Shown here in pieces: positions 1-7,542 of a stretch of 64,000 nucleotides of DNA. Both the position numbers and the translations under genes were made by a program. The notes under the pieces were generated by a model. That model was not told where the DNA came from and did no database searches. It saw nothing but the letters and a program-made list of their open reading frames with translations. Within the stretch, counting starts at the first letter, position 1. Each line of letters begins with the position of its first letter. This DNA is from Alphaproteobacteria bacterium (GTDB lineage Bacteria; Pseudomonadota; Alphaproteobacteria; UBA8366; Aestuariispiraceae): the NCBI GenBank assembly GCA_030065235.1, contig JASJDC010000012.1:1-64000 (forward strand), written 5' to 3'.

Positions 1-174
1 CAGGCGGATGAGTTCAGAAGCCATACACACAGCGGGGGTGTCAGAACAGGCACTGGCTCATTTCAAGGTGGCGGCGTTTACGTCGATCTCTTCTTTGACA
101 ATACCCAAGCAGCAGGAGGGGCCGAGACGCGCCCCTATAACGCAACCTTCAATCTCTATGTCAGATATCGGTGA
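1..174 (+). CDS. Phage tail fibre / tail collar protein, C-terminal end (partial)
   Basis: Frame 1 is open from the first base to TGA at 172-174, giving the last 57 residues of a protein whose start lies left of the window. The tail contains HTHSGGV and ends ETRPYNATFNLYVRYR. A His-rich segment followed by RPYNATFNLYVRY is characteristic of the C-terminus of phage tail collar and fibre proteins, which bind the host surface. The stop overlaps a possible GTG start (171) of the next gene, so the genes are probably co-transcribed. The family is clear, but the receptor-binding part is not visible. Confidence 0.72.
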   Translation, partial: QADEFRSHTHSGGVRTGTGSFQGGGVYVDLFFDNTQAAGGAETRPYNATFNLYVRYR

Positions 175-182
175 GACGAGAT

Positions 183-827
183 ATGGAACACGCAATAGTA
201 TATAGGTTCGCTGCGGAAACCGGCGAACTTCTCGGGTCCGGTCAGGCGCAGAAGAACCCGCGCCGAGACGGCGACTATCTCTTGCCGGCGAATGCGACGC
301 CCGTAGCGCCGCCGGACGTTCCGTCCGGTTACGTCGCTGTTTTCGATGGTGAAGAGTGGTCCACGCTCGTCGATCATCGCGGCGAGACCGCCTATGACGC
401 GGGTGGTGAGCCGCATACAATCGTGAGTTTAGGGCCTTTGCCCGATGGCTGGTCGTTTGATGCGCCGCCGCCCTCGCTTGACGAGGCGAAGGGCGCGCTC
501 TGGGACGCGGTCAAACAGCGCCGCGCCGAGGCTTCGGCGTTAGTCCTGTTCGATGGTCACGCCTATCAGACCGATTTGGATAGCCGGACCAATCTGGACG
601 GCGCGCGAGACCTTTTGGCTTCCGGCGCGGCGTCAGAGATGAATTGGACGACGGCGGACAACGTCGAGGTGGCGCACGACGCGGCGAGCTTGGAGGCTCT
701 GTGGTTGGCCGGCGCGTCGCATATCGCCGCCTGCTACGGCCGGGCGAAAGTGTTGCGAGCTGAGATCGACGCCGCCCCGGATCATGCCTCACTAGGCGAG
801 ATCGACATTGACACGGGCTGGCCATGA
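183..827 (+). CDS. DUF4376 phage tail-fibre-associated protein
   Basis: About 214 residues. The N-terminal half is a variable region beginning HAIVYRFAAETGELLGSGQA, typical of tail-fibre assembly proteins. The C-terminal half, from LDEAKGALWDAVKQRRAEAS onward, matches the DUF4376 pattern with its WxxVKxxRxxA opening. Such proteins follow tail-fibre genes and are thought to be assembly chaperones or structural accessories. I chose ATG 183; an in-frame GTG at 171 overlaps the upstream stop and is an alternative. The stop overlaps the next start in ATGA (824-827). Confidence 0.65.
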   Translation: MEHAIVYRFAAETGELLGSGQAQKNPRRDGDYLLPANATPVAPPDVPSGYVAVFDGEEWSTLVDHRGETAYDAGGEPHTIVSLGPLPDGWSFDAPPPSLDEAKGALWDAVKQRRAEASALVLFDGHAYQTDLDSRTNLDGARDLLASGAASEMNWTTADNVEVAHDAASLEALWLAGASHIAACYGRAKVLRAEIDAAPDHASLGEIDIDTGWP

Positions 828-1054
828 TCAGGCGCTATATCCTGAACGTGCTGATTGCGCTGGACCAGGTCGCCAATGCGGTCTTGCGCGGCGATCCGGA
901 CGAGACGCTCTCGAGCGCGGCCGGCAAGGCGCGCAACGCCGGCCGCCGCTGGGGCTGCCTGCTCTGCCGCGTGCTGGACTGGATCGATCCCGACCATTGC
1001 AACAAAGCGATTGAGCATGACGAGGGCCGCTGGTCTCTGAGGGAGCACGGATGA
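824..1054 (+). CDS. Small conserved phage protein near the lysis genes
   Basis: 76 residues beginning MIRRYILNVLIALDQVANAV and containing the phrase GDPDETLSS and a CxxC (GCLLCR) followed by LDWIDPDHC. This pattern is common in small phage proteins encoded beside lysis cassettes, but I know of no assigned function. It is coupled by ATGA overlaps to the genes on both sides (824-827 and 1051-1054), which supports it being translated as part of the phage operon. Confidence 0.6.
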   Translation: MIRRYILNVLIALDQVANAVLRGDPDETLSSAAGKARNAGRRWGCLLCRVLDWIDPDHCNKAIEHDEGRWSLREHG

Positions 1055-1263
1055 CGGCGACCGACAATCAACTGCACAAGGATATCGGCGCGCTGACTGC
1101 GTCGGTCGGCGAGCTGAAGCGAGAGATCGCCGGGTTGAAAAAGGATGTCTCGGCGCTGACGGCGCAGGCCAACCGCTGGAAAGGCGCCTTTGTTGTTTTG
1201 CTCGCGGCCGGCGGCGTCGTCGGGTGGCTCAGCGACCGTGTGCTCAAATTCATTCATTCCTAG
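1051..1263 (+). CDS. Small coiled-coil / single-TM phage membrane protein
   Basis: 70 residues. Residues 5-42 are a heptad-like amphipathic helix (LTASVGELKREIAGLKKDVS) and residues 44-62 form one hydrophobic helix (AFVVLLAAGGVVGWL), followed by a short charged tail. The topology resembles small phage proteins of lysis modules such as haemolysin-XhlA-like proteins or spanin components. Function is inferred only from topology and position between tail and lysis genes. It begins in an ATGA overlap with the upstream gene. Confidence 0.55.
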   Translation: MTATDNQLHKDIGALTASVGELKREIAGLKKDVSALTAQANRWKGAFVVLLAAGGVVGWLSDRVLKFIHS

Positions 1264-1279
1264 ATTACAGGAGAAAATC

Positions 1280-1705
1280 ATGGGGTTCCTTGATTGGCTT
1301 AAGCGACGCTCGGTTTGGCGAGCTTTCCAGCGTGCGGTGCGCCGGGCGTTCCAATGGGCTGGCCGATGGCGGCCGCCGTCGCCGCGCCGCTTCTGGAAGA
1401 TCGCAATGATCGCCGCCGCCGCCCTTGGGGCGGCTTTTTTGTTGCTGATCGGGGCTGTGCACGCGCAGACGGTTTGCGATTCGCATAGCGCGGTGATCGA
1501 GAAACTGGAGAACACATACCGCGAGACGCGGGCGGGGGTCGGTCTGGCGTCAAACGGCGCTGTCGCGCAACTCTACGTGTCCGAGAGCGGATCCTGGACC
1601 ATGTTGCTGACCAATGCGCGCGGCGTCGCCTGTCTGATCGCAGCCGGACAGGGTTGGGAGAGCAAAGCGCCGAACCGGGAGGGCGAAGCGGAGAGCGATT
1701 CCTAG
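1280..1705 (+). CDS. Exported or membrane-anchored small protein, unknown function
   Basis: 141 residues from ATG 1280, preceded by AGGAG at 1269-1273. A basic N-terminal stretch (about 35 residues, Arg/Trp rich) leads into a hydrophobic segment (IAAAALGAAFLLLIGAVHAQ) that ends in a plausible signal-peptidase site AHAQ. The mature part (SAVIEKLENTYRETRAGVGL, then SGSWTMLLTNARGVACLIAAG) resembles a small alphaproteobacterial family of unassigned function. It lies 16 bases after the coiled-coil protein and belongs to the same run of genes. Confidence 0.55.
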   Translation: MGFLDWLKRRSVWRAFQRAVRRAFQWAGRWRPPSPRRFWKIAMIAAAALGAAFLLLIGAVHAQTVCDSHSAVIEKLENTYRETRAGVGLASNGAVAQLYVSESGSWTMLLTNARGVACLIAAGQGWESKAPNREGEAESDS

Positions 1706-1790
1706 GCAATCGGCTTCGTGTGCCGAGGCCGGCGGCACGGCGACTGGCGCGCGCGTGGGATCTGGACGCCCCGCGCCTTCTTTCACGTCA

Positions 1791-2600
1791 TTAGTTCGAG
1801 ATTTCTTTGAGCTTCTGACAGCTAAAGTCGTCGCCAGCGTCGCATCCCATTTGAAACAGCCGCGCCGCCTCCCCTCGGTTCTTAGCCACGCCGTATCCAT
1901 CTCGGTGCAGTATTCCCAATGTCGAACAGGCCAATGCGCTGCCGCCGTCGCAGCCTTGGCCATAGCGCCGCGCCGCTTCGACGGGGTCGGCGTCTACGCC
2001 GACGCCATAATGATACAAGTAGCCGAGGCCCATACAGCCGCGCGCGTTGCCGCCGTCGCAACCTTGTCGATAGAGGTCGGCCGCCTTGCTTGGATTCACC
2101 GCTACGCCGAAGCCTTTTTCGTAGACTTCGCCGAGTCCCGTGCAGCCGAAGGCGTTGCCGCCATCGCAACCCATTCGGTAGTACTGGGACGCCTTCTTTG
2201 GGTCTTTCGTCAGACCGATTCCGTCGAAATAGGCGGCGCCAAGACCGGTACATCCCTCGGCGTAGCCGGCCTCGCAGGTTTCTCGAAGCAGCCGAGCGCC
2301 CTCAACCGGGTCTTGTCCGACGCCCCGACCGGAGAGCAACCCCATTCCGAGAATGACGCAGCTCCGGAGTGTCCCCGAGTCGCAGCTATCTCTCATCTGC
2401 TGAACTCGGGCACTTTGCGCCAAGGCGTTGGAGAGGTAGCCAAACACAATAAGTGTGATGAAGGTGAGAAAAACTGCAGCGAGGGTGGCGCGCTTCTGCT
2501 GCGGCGTTTTCAGATCGGGTTTGACAGCGCGCCGTCCTATCAGCGCCAGGTCCGTTATGGGCGCGCGCGCCCACAAGCGATACGTGACAGCGATTTCCAT
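1791..2600 (-). CDS. Sel1-like repeat protein with N-terminal membrane anchor
   Basis: 269 residues. A cytoplasmic N-terminus is followed by one membrane helix at about residues 38-60, then five or more Sel1/TPR-like repeats of roughly 36 residues, each with a CDGG..GC..LG..Y..G.GV pattern. Paired cysteines in each repeat resemble the Hcp (Helicobacter cysteine-rich protein) subclass, where disulfides staple helix pairs; the repeats probably face the periplasm. The gene is antisense to the surrounding phage genes, between the tail and lysis modules, which is where cargo (moron) genes sit. The partner or target is unknown. Confidence 0.8.
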   Translation of the reverse strand: MEIAVTYRLWARAPITDLALIGRRAVKPDLKTPQQKRATLAAVFLTFITLIVFGYLSNALAQSARVQQMRDSCDSGTLRSCVILGMGLLSGRGVGQDPVEGARLLRETCEAGYAEGCTGLGAAYFDGIGLTKDPKKASQYYRMGCDGGNAFGCTGLGEVYEKGFGVAVNPSKAADLYRQGCDGGNARGCMGLGYLYHYGVGVDADPVEAARRYGQGCDGGSALACSTLGILHRDGYGVAKNRGEAARLFQMGCDAGDDFSCQKLKEISN

Positions 2601-2724
2601 AGCGCGCCCCCCCAGCCGCGTAGATTCAATGAAATGAAACGATACCGCTGTCTCGGACCGTGGTCTAGCTCTGCGAAGCAGATAATGTACAAAGACAGTT
2701 CAGAGATATTGATAGGAGGAGAAA

Positions 2725-2832
2725 GTGCCGAACTCTTTTCAGGTGGCGTGCGGTACGACACATCAACGTCAACCGTCCGCTAAATCGGGCAACGCCGTAG
2801 TCGGTCATTGGCGCGCTCAGGAGCAACGCTGA
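2725..2832 (+). CDS. Possible 35-residue ORF translationally coupled to the endolysin
   Basis: A GTG at 2725 follows a strong ribosome-binding site (AGGAGGAG at 2714-2721). The reading frame (VPNSFQVACGTTHQRQ...) ends in TGA at 2830-2832, sharing one base with the ATG of the next gene (TGATG). The site and stop-start overlap suggest a real leader cistron or small protein. I recognise no domain, and it could instead be a non-coding leader. Confidence 0.35.
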   Translation: MPNSFQVACGTTHQRQPSAKSGNAVVGHWRAQEQR

Positions 2833-3251
2833 TGGCGGCGCATCACACATGGAGCGATCGCAGCCGCGAACGGCTGGCGACCTGCGACCCCCGGCTTATC
2901 AGTCTCATGAACGCGACCTTGAAGGCCTCTCCACTAGATCTAGTAATCATCGAGGGTCATCGCTCGCACGAACGCCAAGCTGAGTTGCTGGCGGCCGGCA
3001 AGAGCAAGCTTGGCCCAGGCCGGTCCAAACACAACGCCTCGCCATCGAAAGCCGTCGATGTTGCAATCCTGCGCGATGGTAAGGTCGCCTGGACCGACCG
3101 CGACGCCTGGTTGCAATTTGGCGGCCTGGTCAAGGGCGTGGCCGCGACGATGGGCCTGACCATCCGCTGGGGCGGCGATTGGGACGGCGATTTCGACGCC
3201 GCCGAGCACGGGTTCTGGGATGGCCCGCATTTCGAATTGGTAGAGGATTAG
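2832..3251 (+). CDS. Phage endolysin, M15 family peptidase
   Basis: 139 residues from ATG 2832, with CAGGAG nine bases upstream. The fold is that of L-alanyl-D-glutamate / D-alanyl-D-alanine peptidases of family M15: zinc ligands H67 and D76 in SKHNASPSKAVDVAI, and H133 in DGPHFEL preceded by acidic D130. EGHRSHERQ matches the conserved substrate-side segment. Such enzymes cut peptidoglycan cross-bridge peptides to release phage or GTA particles. There is no signal peptide, so access to the wall would need the holin encoded three bases downstream. Confidence 0.85.
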   Translation: MAAHHTWSDRSRERLATCDPRLISLMNATLKASPLDLVIIEGHRSHERQAELLAAGKSKLGPGRSKHNASPSKAVDVAILRDGKVAWTDRDAWLQFGGLVKGVAATMGLTIRWGGDWDGDFDAAEHGFWDGPHFELVED

Positions 3252-3254
3252 ACC

Positions 3255-3653
3255 ATGCCGCTCCCCTTGATCAGCGCGCTGACGCCGCTACTCGGAACCG
3301 TGATCGACCGGTTGATCCCGGACAAGGCCGAGGCCGCCCAGGCCAAGATGGAAATCCAGCAACGCGCCGCCGAGGTTGAGGCCGACATCCAGAAGGGCAT
3401 CCTCGACCTCGCCAAGGAAGACGCCAAGACCGGCAAATGGGGCTATCGCTGGGGAGCCGGCTGGCTCTGCGTCATCAGCCTCGGTTACGCCTGGGTCCTG
3501 CGCGACTTGATCGTCTGGGGAACCTTGATCGCCGGCCTCGATATCCCCGCGCCCCCGGACCTGCCCAGCGACGCGCAGTACGTCATGCTAACCGGCATGC
3601 TGGGCCTGGCGGGCGTGCGCTCGTTCGATCTGAGCCGGGGGACGCGGCGGTAG
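3255..3653 (+). CDS. Holin family protein (3TM, GTA-release type)
   Basis: 132 residues. A hydrophobic N-terminus (PLPLISALTPLLGTVIDRLI) is followed by a charged helix rich in Ala, Glu and Lys (residues 23-55), then two membrane segments around WLCVISLGYAWVLRDLIVWG and QYVMLTGMLGLAGVRSFD. This matches the three-helix holin family described for gene-transfer-agent release. It is the last gene of the phage-type operon, separated from the endolysin by three bases, giving the usual lysis pair. Confidence 0.75.
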   Translation: MPLPLISALTPLLGTVIDRLIPDKAEAAQAKMEIQQRAAEVEADIQKGILDLAKEDAKTGKWGYRWGAGWLCVISLGYAWVLRDLIVWGTLIAGLDIPAPPDLPSDAQYVMLTGMLGLAGVRSFDLSRGTRR

Positions 3654-3692
3654 AGGGCGACGTCCGATAGTGTGGCGCTGCGCCGCCGTGCT

Positions 3693-4601
3693 CTATTTCG
3701 ACCGTGTCGCAATTGCGCCGGCGCCGATAATCAGTGCGCCGCCGACCAAGAGTGATATGCTCAACTCTGACAGCCCCAAGATCGCCAGGAATAGAATTCC
3801 GAAGAACGGCGTGGAGTAGGCCATTGTTGCAAGCAAGCGTCCGTCGCCTTTTCGCACTCCGATGTCCCAGATCAGGTTGGCGAGACCGATTGGAAAAATC
3901 CCAATGGCTGCGCCGATCAGAACTGTTTCTACGGACGGCGGCGCGATGGGGCCGCTCGCCAGATAAAGAAGCAGACTTAGACCAGACGACACCAAACAAC
4001 CGTGCGTCATGACAGGCCGTGCGGTCTCCCCTTGCCAGATTCGAAAAACAGTAAATAGGGCCCACGAAAGGCCGCTTAAAACCGCCAAGGCAATTCCTGG
4101 AAGAGATGGCGTGACGCCGCTGAGACCGGAAACGATCACAACGCCGCAGAATCCGATCAACAGCGATATGCCTGTAAGCTTTGTAAATGGAAAAAGCCGT
4201 AGTGACGCCGCTAAAACCACCACCATGATTGGCCAACAATAGGATAGGACATTGGCCTGGGCGGGCGGAATGTAGTTGATCGCCCAAATGAAGAACCCGT
4301 TCATGCCGACAAGGCCACAGGCGCAGACAAGGACCGACGGCCAAGTGGCCGATCGTATCGAGCTGTGCGGCGTTTGATTGGGACGTTCAAAAACCCGCGA
4401 CGTCAAAAAAGCGGCGAAGAAAGCGATAGACAAGAGTTGAAATATCGAGCCGCCGCTCGCAAACGCCGCAAGTGAAGGCCATGTCGCCCAAAGTGGAATG
4501 GCGAAGCCTCCGAGAACGGTATAGGCCGTCTGCTGGCTCACCTTTCCCTGTATCCAGCGTAAGATGACGCTCAAGATCGATAGGCGCAGTGCGAGATCCA
4601 T
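3693..4601 (-). CDS. EamA/DMT-superfamily transporter
   Basis: 302 residues with about ten hydrophobic segments in two repeats of five, the layout of EamA (RhaT/YdcZ-like) metabolite exporters. The second repeat opens PGIALAVLSGLSWALFTVFR. I preferred ATG 4601 because GGAG lies eight bases upstream of it; in-frame ATGs at 4643 and 4649 would add a poorly hydrophobic leader. The substrate cannot be read from sequence. It is convergent with the holin gene and marks the return to non-phage genes. Confidence 0.8.
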   Translation of the reverse strand: MDLALRLSILSVILRWIQGKVSQQTAYTVLGGFAIPLWATWPSLAAFASGGSIFQLLSIAFFAAFLTSRVFERPNQTPHSSIRSATWPSVLVCACGLVGMNGFFIWAINYIPPAQANVLSYCWPIMVVVLAASLRLFPFTKLTGISLLIGFCGVVIVSGLSGVTPSLPGIALAVLSGLSWALFTVFRIWQGETARPVMTHGCLVSSGLSLLLYLASGPIAPPSVETVLIGAAIGIFPIGLANLIWDIGVRKGDGRLLATMAYSTPFFGILFLAILGLSELSISLLVGGALIIGAGAIATRSK

Positions 4602-4951
4602 CTCAAAGTCTCCGTAGTTCGGACGCAATTGGTGAGCGGACATAAGCATAGTTGAGTTTTGGCGGACTCTGTGGGCCCCCTCAATCTAAGCGCGGTCCGT
4701 ACACGCAACGGACTCGTTCTCGACGCTAAATCCAGTTGAAGCGCTAAAACCTACGGGGCGTCTACGACTCGATTGTCAAGAAAGCAGCTCGGAATTGACC
4801 GGGCGGTCCCCTACATCAAGCCGATCTAGGGCCCTAGCGATTGTGCGACATCGCTTTTTCTTCGTCAAACGCCCTTGCGGCCCCGTAATTGACCTAAAAC
4901 GCGGCGCGGTCGACAATATCGACTGATGGACGTGTAGGGGATCGCATCACA
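4602..4951. other. Intergenic region between divergent transporter genes
   Basis: About 350 bases between divergently read genes, expected to hold both promoters. I see no convincing small gene or tRNA. The only clear structure is a short hairpin followed by a T run at 4836-4859, listed separately. It is near the presumed phage boundary, but no repeat that could be an attachment site is recognisable without a partner copy. Confidence 0.5.
4836..4859 (+). terminator. Possible intrinsic terminator hairpin
   Basis: AGCGAT (4836-4841) pairs perfectly with ATCGCT (4850-4855) around an eight-base loop, followed by five T residues. It has the form of a weak rho-independent terminator for plus-strand transcripts. 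No plus-strand gene ends just upstream, so it may attenuate the leader of the AI-2E-like gene at 4952 or be chance. Confidence 0.3.
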
Positions 4952-6076
4952 ATGCATCTGGAGAATCGAACGGAGCGGAAGGTTCTGGCGAAAGGGGTGA
5001 TCGAGGCGGCTTTTCGCATCGGCTTGATCGCTGTTCTGGTTTTCCTGTGCCTGCGGGTGGTCGCGCCCTTCGCCGACCTGGCCCTGTGGTCGGTGATCCT
5101 GGCGGTGGCGCTGTATCCGCTGCATCTGCGTCTGGCCGAGCGGTTGGGCGGGCGGCACGGGGTGTCGGCGACGTTGCTGGTTCTGGTCGGTCTGGTGGTG
5201 ATCGGCGCGCCGACGGCGATGATCGGGGACTCGCTGGCCGAGCACGCGCAGGACGGCTATCGGGCTTTGGAGTCGGGCAGCTTTGAGGTGCCGCCGCCGC
5301 CGGAGTCGGTGGCGGGCTGGCCGATCATCGGCGAGCGTCTGTTCAACAGTTGGTCCGCGGCGGCGGGCAATCTGCCGGCTTTCCTCGAGCAGAACGACCA
5401 GCGTGTCGCGGCTTTGTCGAAAGTCGCGCTGGGCGCTGCCGCCAATTCGGCCGTCGGTTTGCTGGTGTTTGTCGGGGCCTTGGCGGTCGCCGGCGTGATC
5501 ATGGCCTTCGGCGCGGGCGGCGATCGGGCGATGCGACGCATTCTGGTTCGATTGGCCGGGCCCACCATGGGCGTCACCTTCCAAAATCTCGCCACCGCGA
5601 CCATCCGGTCGGTGGCGACGGGCGTGATCGGCGTCGCCTTCATCCAGGCGCTGTTGCTGGGCGTCGGCTTTATCCTGGCTGGTGTACCCGGCGCGCCGGT
5701 GTTGGCGTTGGTTGTGCTGTTGATCGGCATCCTGCAATTGCCGGCGCTGATCATCTCCCTGCCTGTCATCGTCTATCTCTGGGCGGCGGGCGACGCCTCA
5801 GCGGTGAGCAATATCGCCTTCAGCATTTATTTCCTGGTCGCCGGCATGGCCGACAATGTGTTGAAGCCCTTGTTGCTTGGGCGCGGCGTCGACGCGCCGA
5901 TGCCGATCATCCTGATCGGCGCCCTGGGCGGTATGGCGACCGCCGGGATCATCGGTCTCTTCACCGGCGCCGTTCTGCTGGCGGTCGGCTATCAACTCTT
6001 CATGGCCTGGGTCGACGCGCCGGAGGAGACCGGCGATGGGGATCAGGCGGACGGGGATACGTCCCAACAGCCCTGA
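4952..6076 (+). CDS. AI-2E family transporter (PerM/YdiK-like)
   Basis: 374 residues with about eight membrane segments. Helices at about residues 20-75 precede a soluble segment (PPPPESVAGWPIIGERLFNS), which is followed by the conserved helical core ending KPLLLGRGVDAPMPIILIGA and GGMATAGIIGLFTGAVLLAV. This is the layout of the AI-2E family, whose members include autoinducer-2 exporters and Na+/H+ antiporters. The PLLLGR signature and length fit; substrate is unassigned. The C-terminus is an acidic hydrophilic tail. Confidence 0.85.
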   Translation: MHLENRTERKVLAKGVIEAAFRIGLIAVLVFLCLRVVAPFADLALWSVILAVALYPLHLRLAERLGGRHGVSATLLVLVGLVVIGAPTAMIGDSLAEHAQDGYRALESGSFEVPPPPESVAGWPIIGERLFNSWSAAAGNLPAFLEQNDQRVAALSKVALGAAANSAVGLLVFVGALAVAGVIMAFGAGGDRAMRRILVRLAGPTMGVTFQNLATATIRSVATGVIGVAFIQALLLGVGFILAGVPGAPVLALVVLLIGILQLPALIISLPVIVYLWAAGDASAVSNIAFSIYFLVAGMADNVLKPLLLGRGVDAPMPIILIGALGGMATAGIIGLFTGAVLLAVGYQLFMAWVDAPEETGDGDQADGDTSQQP

Positions 6077-6139
6077 ATCCGCACCTCCGCCGGGCGGTTC
6101 GCATCAGCTCAGCTTCTGTGCAGGGGTGTTGCGTCAGCG

Positions 6140-6251
6140 TCAATAAATCGGACCCAAATCCCTAAGATATAGAAAAATATAGAAAACTCTATCGAACTTA
6201 TCTATACTTTACTAGATAACAGTAGATCCCATATCCTCGATCAAGATTGAA
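6140..6251 (+). promoter_or_regulatory. AT-rich upstream region with tandem 10-bp repeat
   Basis: Composition drops sharply to A/T here compared with its neighbours. Two abutting copies of ATATAGAAAA occupy 6167-6176 and 6177-6186, followed by CTCTATCGAACTTATCTATAC, which carries a TATACT that could be a -10 element. It immediately precedes the AAA ATPase gene and probably contains its promoter and regulator-binding sites. Confidence 0.45.
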
Positions 6252-7421
6252 ATGGATCCCTTTCGAAACCCCTTCGCTCCCGGCGCAGGAAGTCGTCCGC
6301 CTGAACTCGCCGGTCGAGACGAAATCCTCAAGACCGCGCACGTTTCCTGCGGCCGTGCGATCCAAGGGCGCAACGCCCGGTCGATGATGCTGCTAGGGCT
6401 CCGAGGGATCGGGAAGACTGTCCTGCTCAATGAGATCGGGAGGATCGCCGAAAACGAGGGGCTTCTCGTCTCAAGAATAGAGGCGCCGGAGAGACAAAAC
6501 CTGCCGACCCTGTTATACCCGGAAATGCAGAAGGTCCTGCGTTCGCTATCAACGGTGGAGGCGGCGAAGCAGCTTTCCAAGCGGGGCCTCAAAGCCCTGC
6601 GTGGGTTCGGCTCCATATTTAAGATCGAGTTTGCAGGTGTGGAGGTGGGCGTCGAGCCTGAGCCCGGGCTTGCCGATAGCGGAGACCTGCAACACGATCT
6701 TCCAGATCTCTTTGGCGTCATCGGTCGGGCCGCGAAGGCGGCTGACAGGGGATGGGTTCTTTTGATCGACGAAGTGCAGTATCTCACCCGGCCTGACCTC
6801 TCCGCGCTCATCATCGCAATTCATCGCATTTCACAGGACGGTTTGCCGATTCTGCTTGTCGGTGCGGGCCTTCCACAGGTCGCGCGCCTGGCAGGCGAGG
6901 CGAAGTCATACGCAGAGCGATTGTTCTACTATTCGGAGGTTGGCCCTCTCGATCCAGAGTCCGCCGCCCTGGCGGTACAAAAACCAATTGAGCGTGAAGA
7001 CGCATCGATTTCCGCCTCTGCACTCGACTCAATTGTCGACCGCACGAAGGGCTATCCGTTCTTTCTCCAAGAATGGGCCTCGGCCGCATGGGATCTGGCT
7101 GAAGGACCGGAGATCAGCAACGACGATGCGGCGCGCTCTTACAATGCTACGATTGCATCTCTGGATTCTGGTTTTTTCAAGGTGCGTATCGACCGTTTGA
7201 CCAAGGCGGAGGTGGCGTTCGTTCGCGTGGCGGCCGGTTTGGGCGACGGACCCTACCCCATGGCGGAAATCGCTTCGGCAATGGGACGAAGTCAATCATC
7301 CCTAGGACCTATCCGTGCAAATGTCATTAGTAAGGGCATGATGTACAGCTCGGAGCATGGCTTTCTGGATTTCACCGTCCCACTTTTCGCGGATTTCATG
7401 CGACGTCAGAAATTGGTTTGA
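6252..7421 (+). CDS. AAA+ ATPase, ORC/Cdc6-like AAA_16-type ATP-binding protein
   Basis: 389 residues. Walker A is GLRGIGKT at residues 49-56 and Walker B is VLLIDEVQ at about 169-176. ILLVGAGLP at about 200 fits a sensor position. The C-terminal third resembles a winged-helix (AEIASAMGRSQSSLGPIRAN, then SKGMMYSSEHGFLDFTVP). Proteins of this build are often annotated ATP-binding or archaeal-ATPase-like and occur in accessory regions. It stands alone behind an AT-rich leader, so recent acquisition is plausible. The biochemical role is unknown. Confidence 0.75.
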   Translation: MDPFRNPFAPGAGSRPPELAGRDEILKTAHVSCGRAIQGRNARSMMLLGLRGIGKTVLLNEIGRIAENEGLLVSRIEAPERQNLPTLLYPEMQKVLRSLSTVEAAKQLSKRGLKALRGFGSIFKIEFAGVEVGVEPEPGLADSGDLQHDLPDLFGVIGRAAKAADRGWVLLIDEVQYLTRPDLSALIIAIHRISQDGLPILLVGAGLPQVARLAGEAKSYAERLFYYSEVGPLDPESAALAVQKPIEREDASISASALDSIVDRTKGYPFFLQEWASAAWDLAEGPEISNDDAARSYNATIASLDSGFFKVRIDRLTKAEVAFVRVAAGLGDGPYPMAEIASAMGRSQSSLGPIRANVISKGMMYSSEHGFLDFTVPLFADFMRRQKLV

Positions 7422-7542
7422 GCCTGTCCCAACGATCGACGCCTGGGTCGTTAGGGCAGGGTTGCGACCGTGTCCTCCTTGCCTTTTAGGACGGGTCTGA
7501 CTACGGCGATGGTTTCATCAGCCTTCTTTTGAGGATGAGACC

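Noticed and set aside
7422-7542. Stem AACGA/TCGTT after the AAA ATPase as a terminator
   Set aside because: The stem is only five pairs with a bulge and has no T run.
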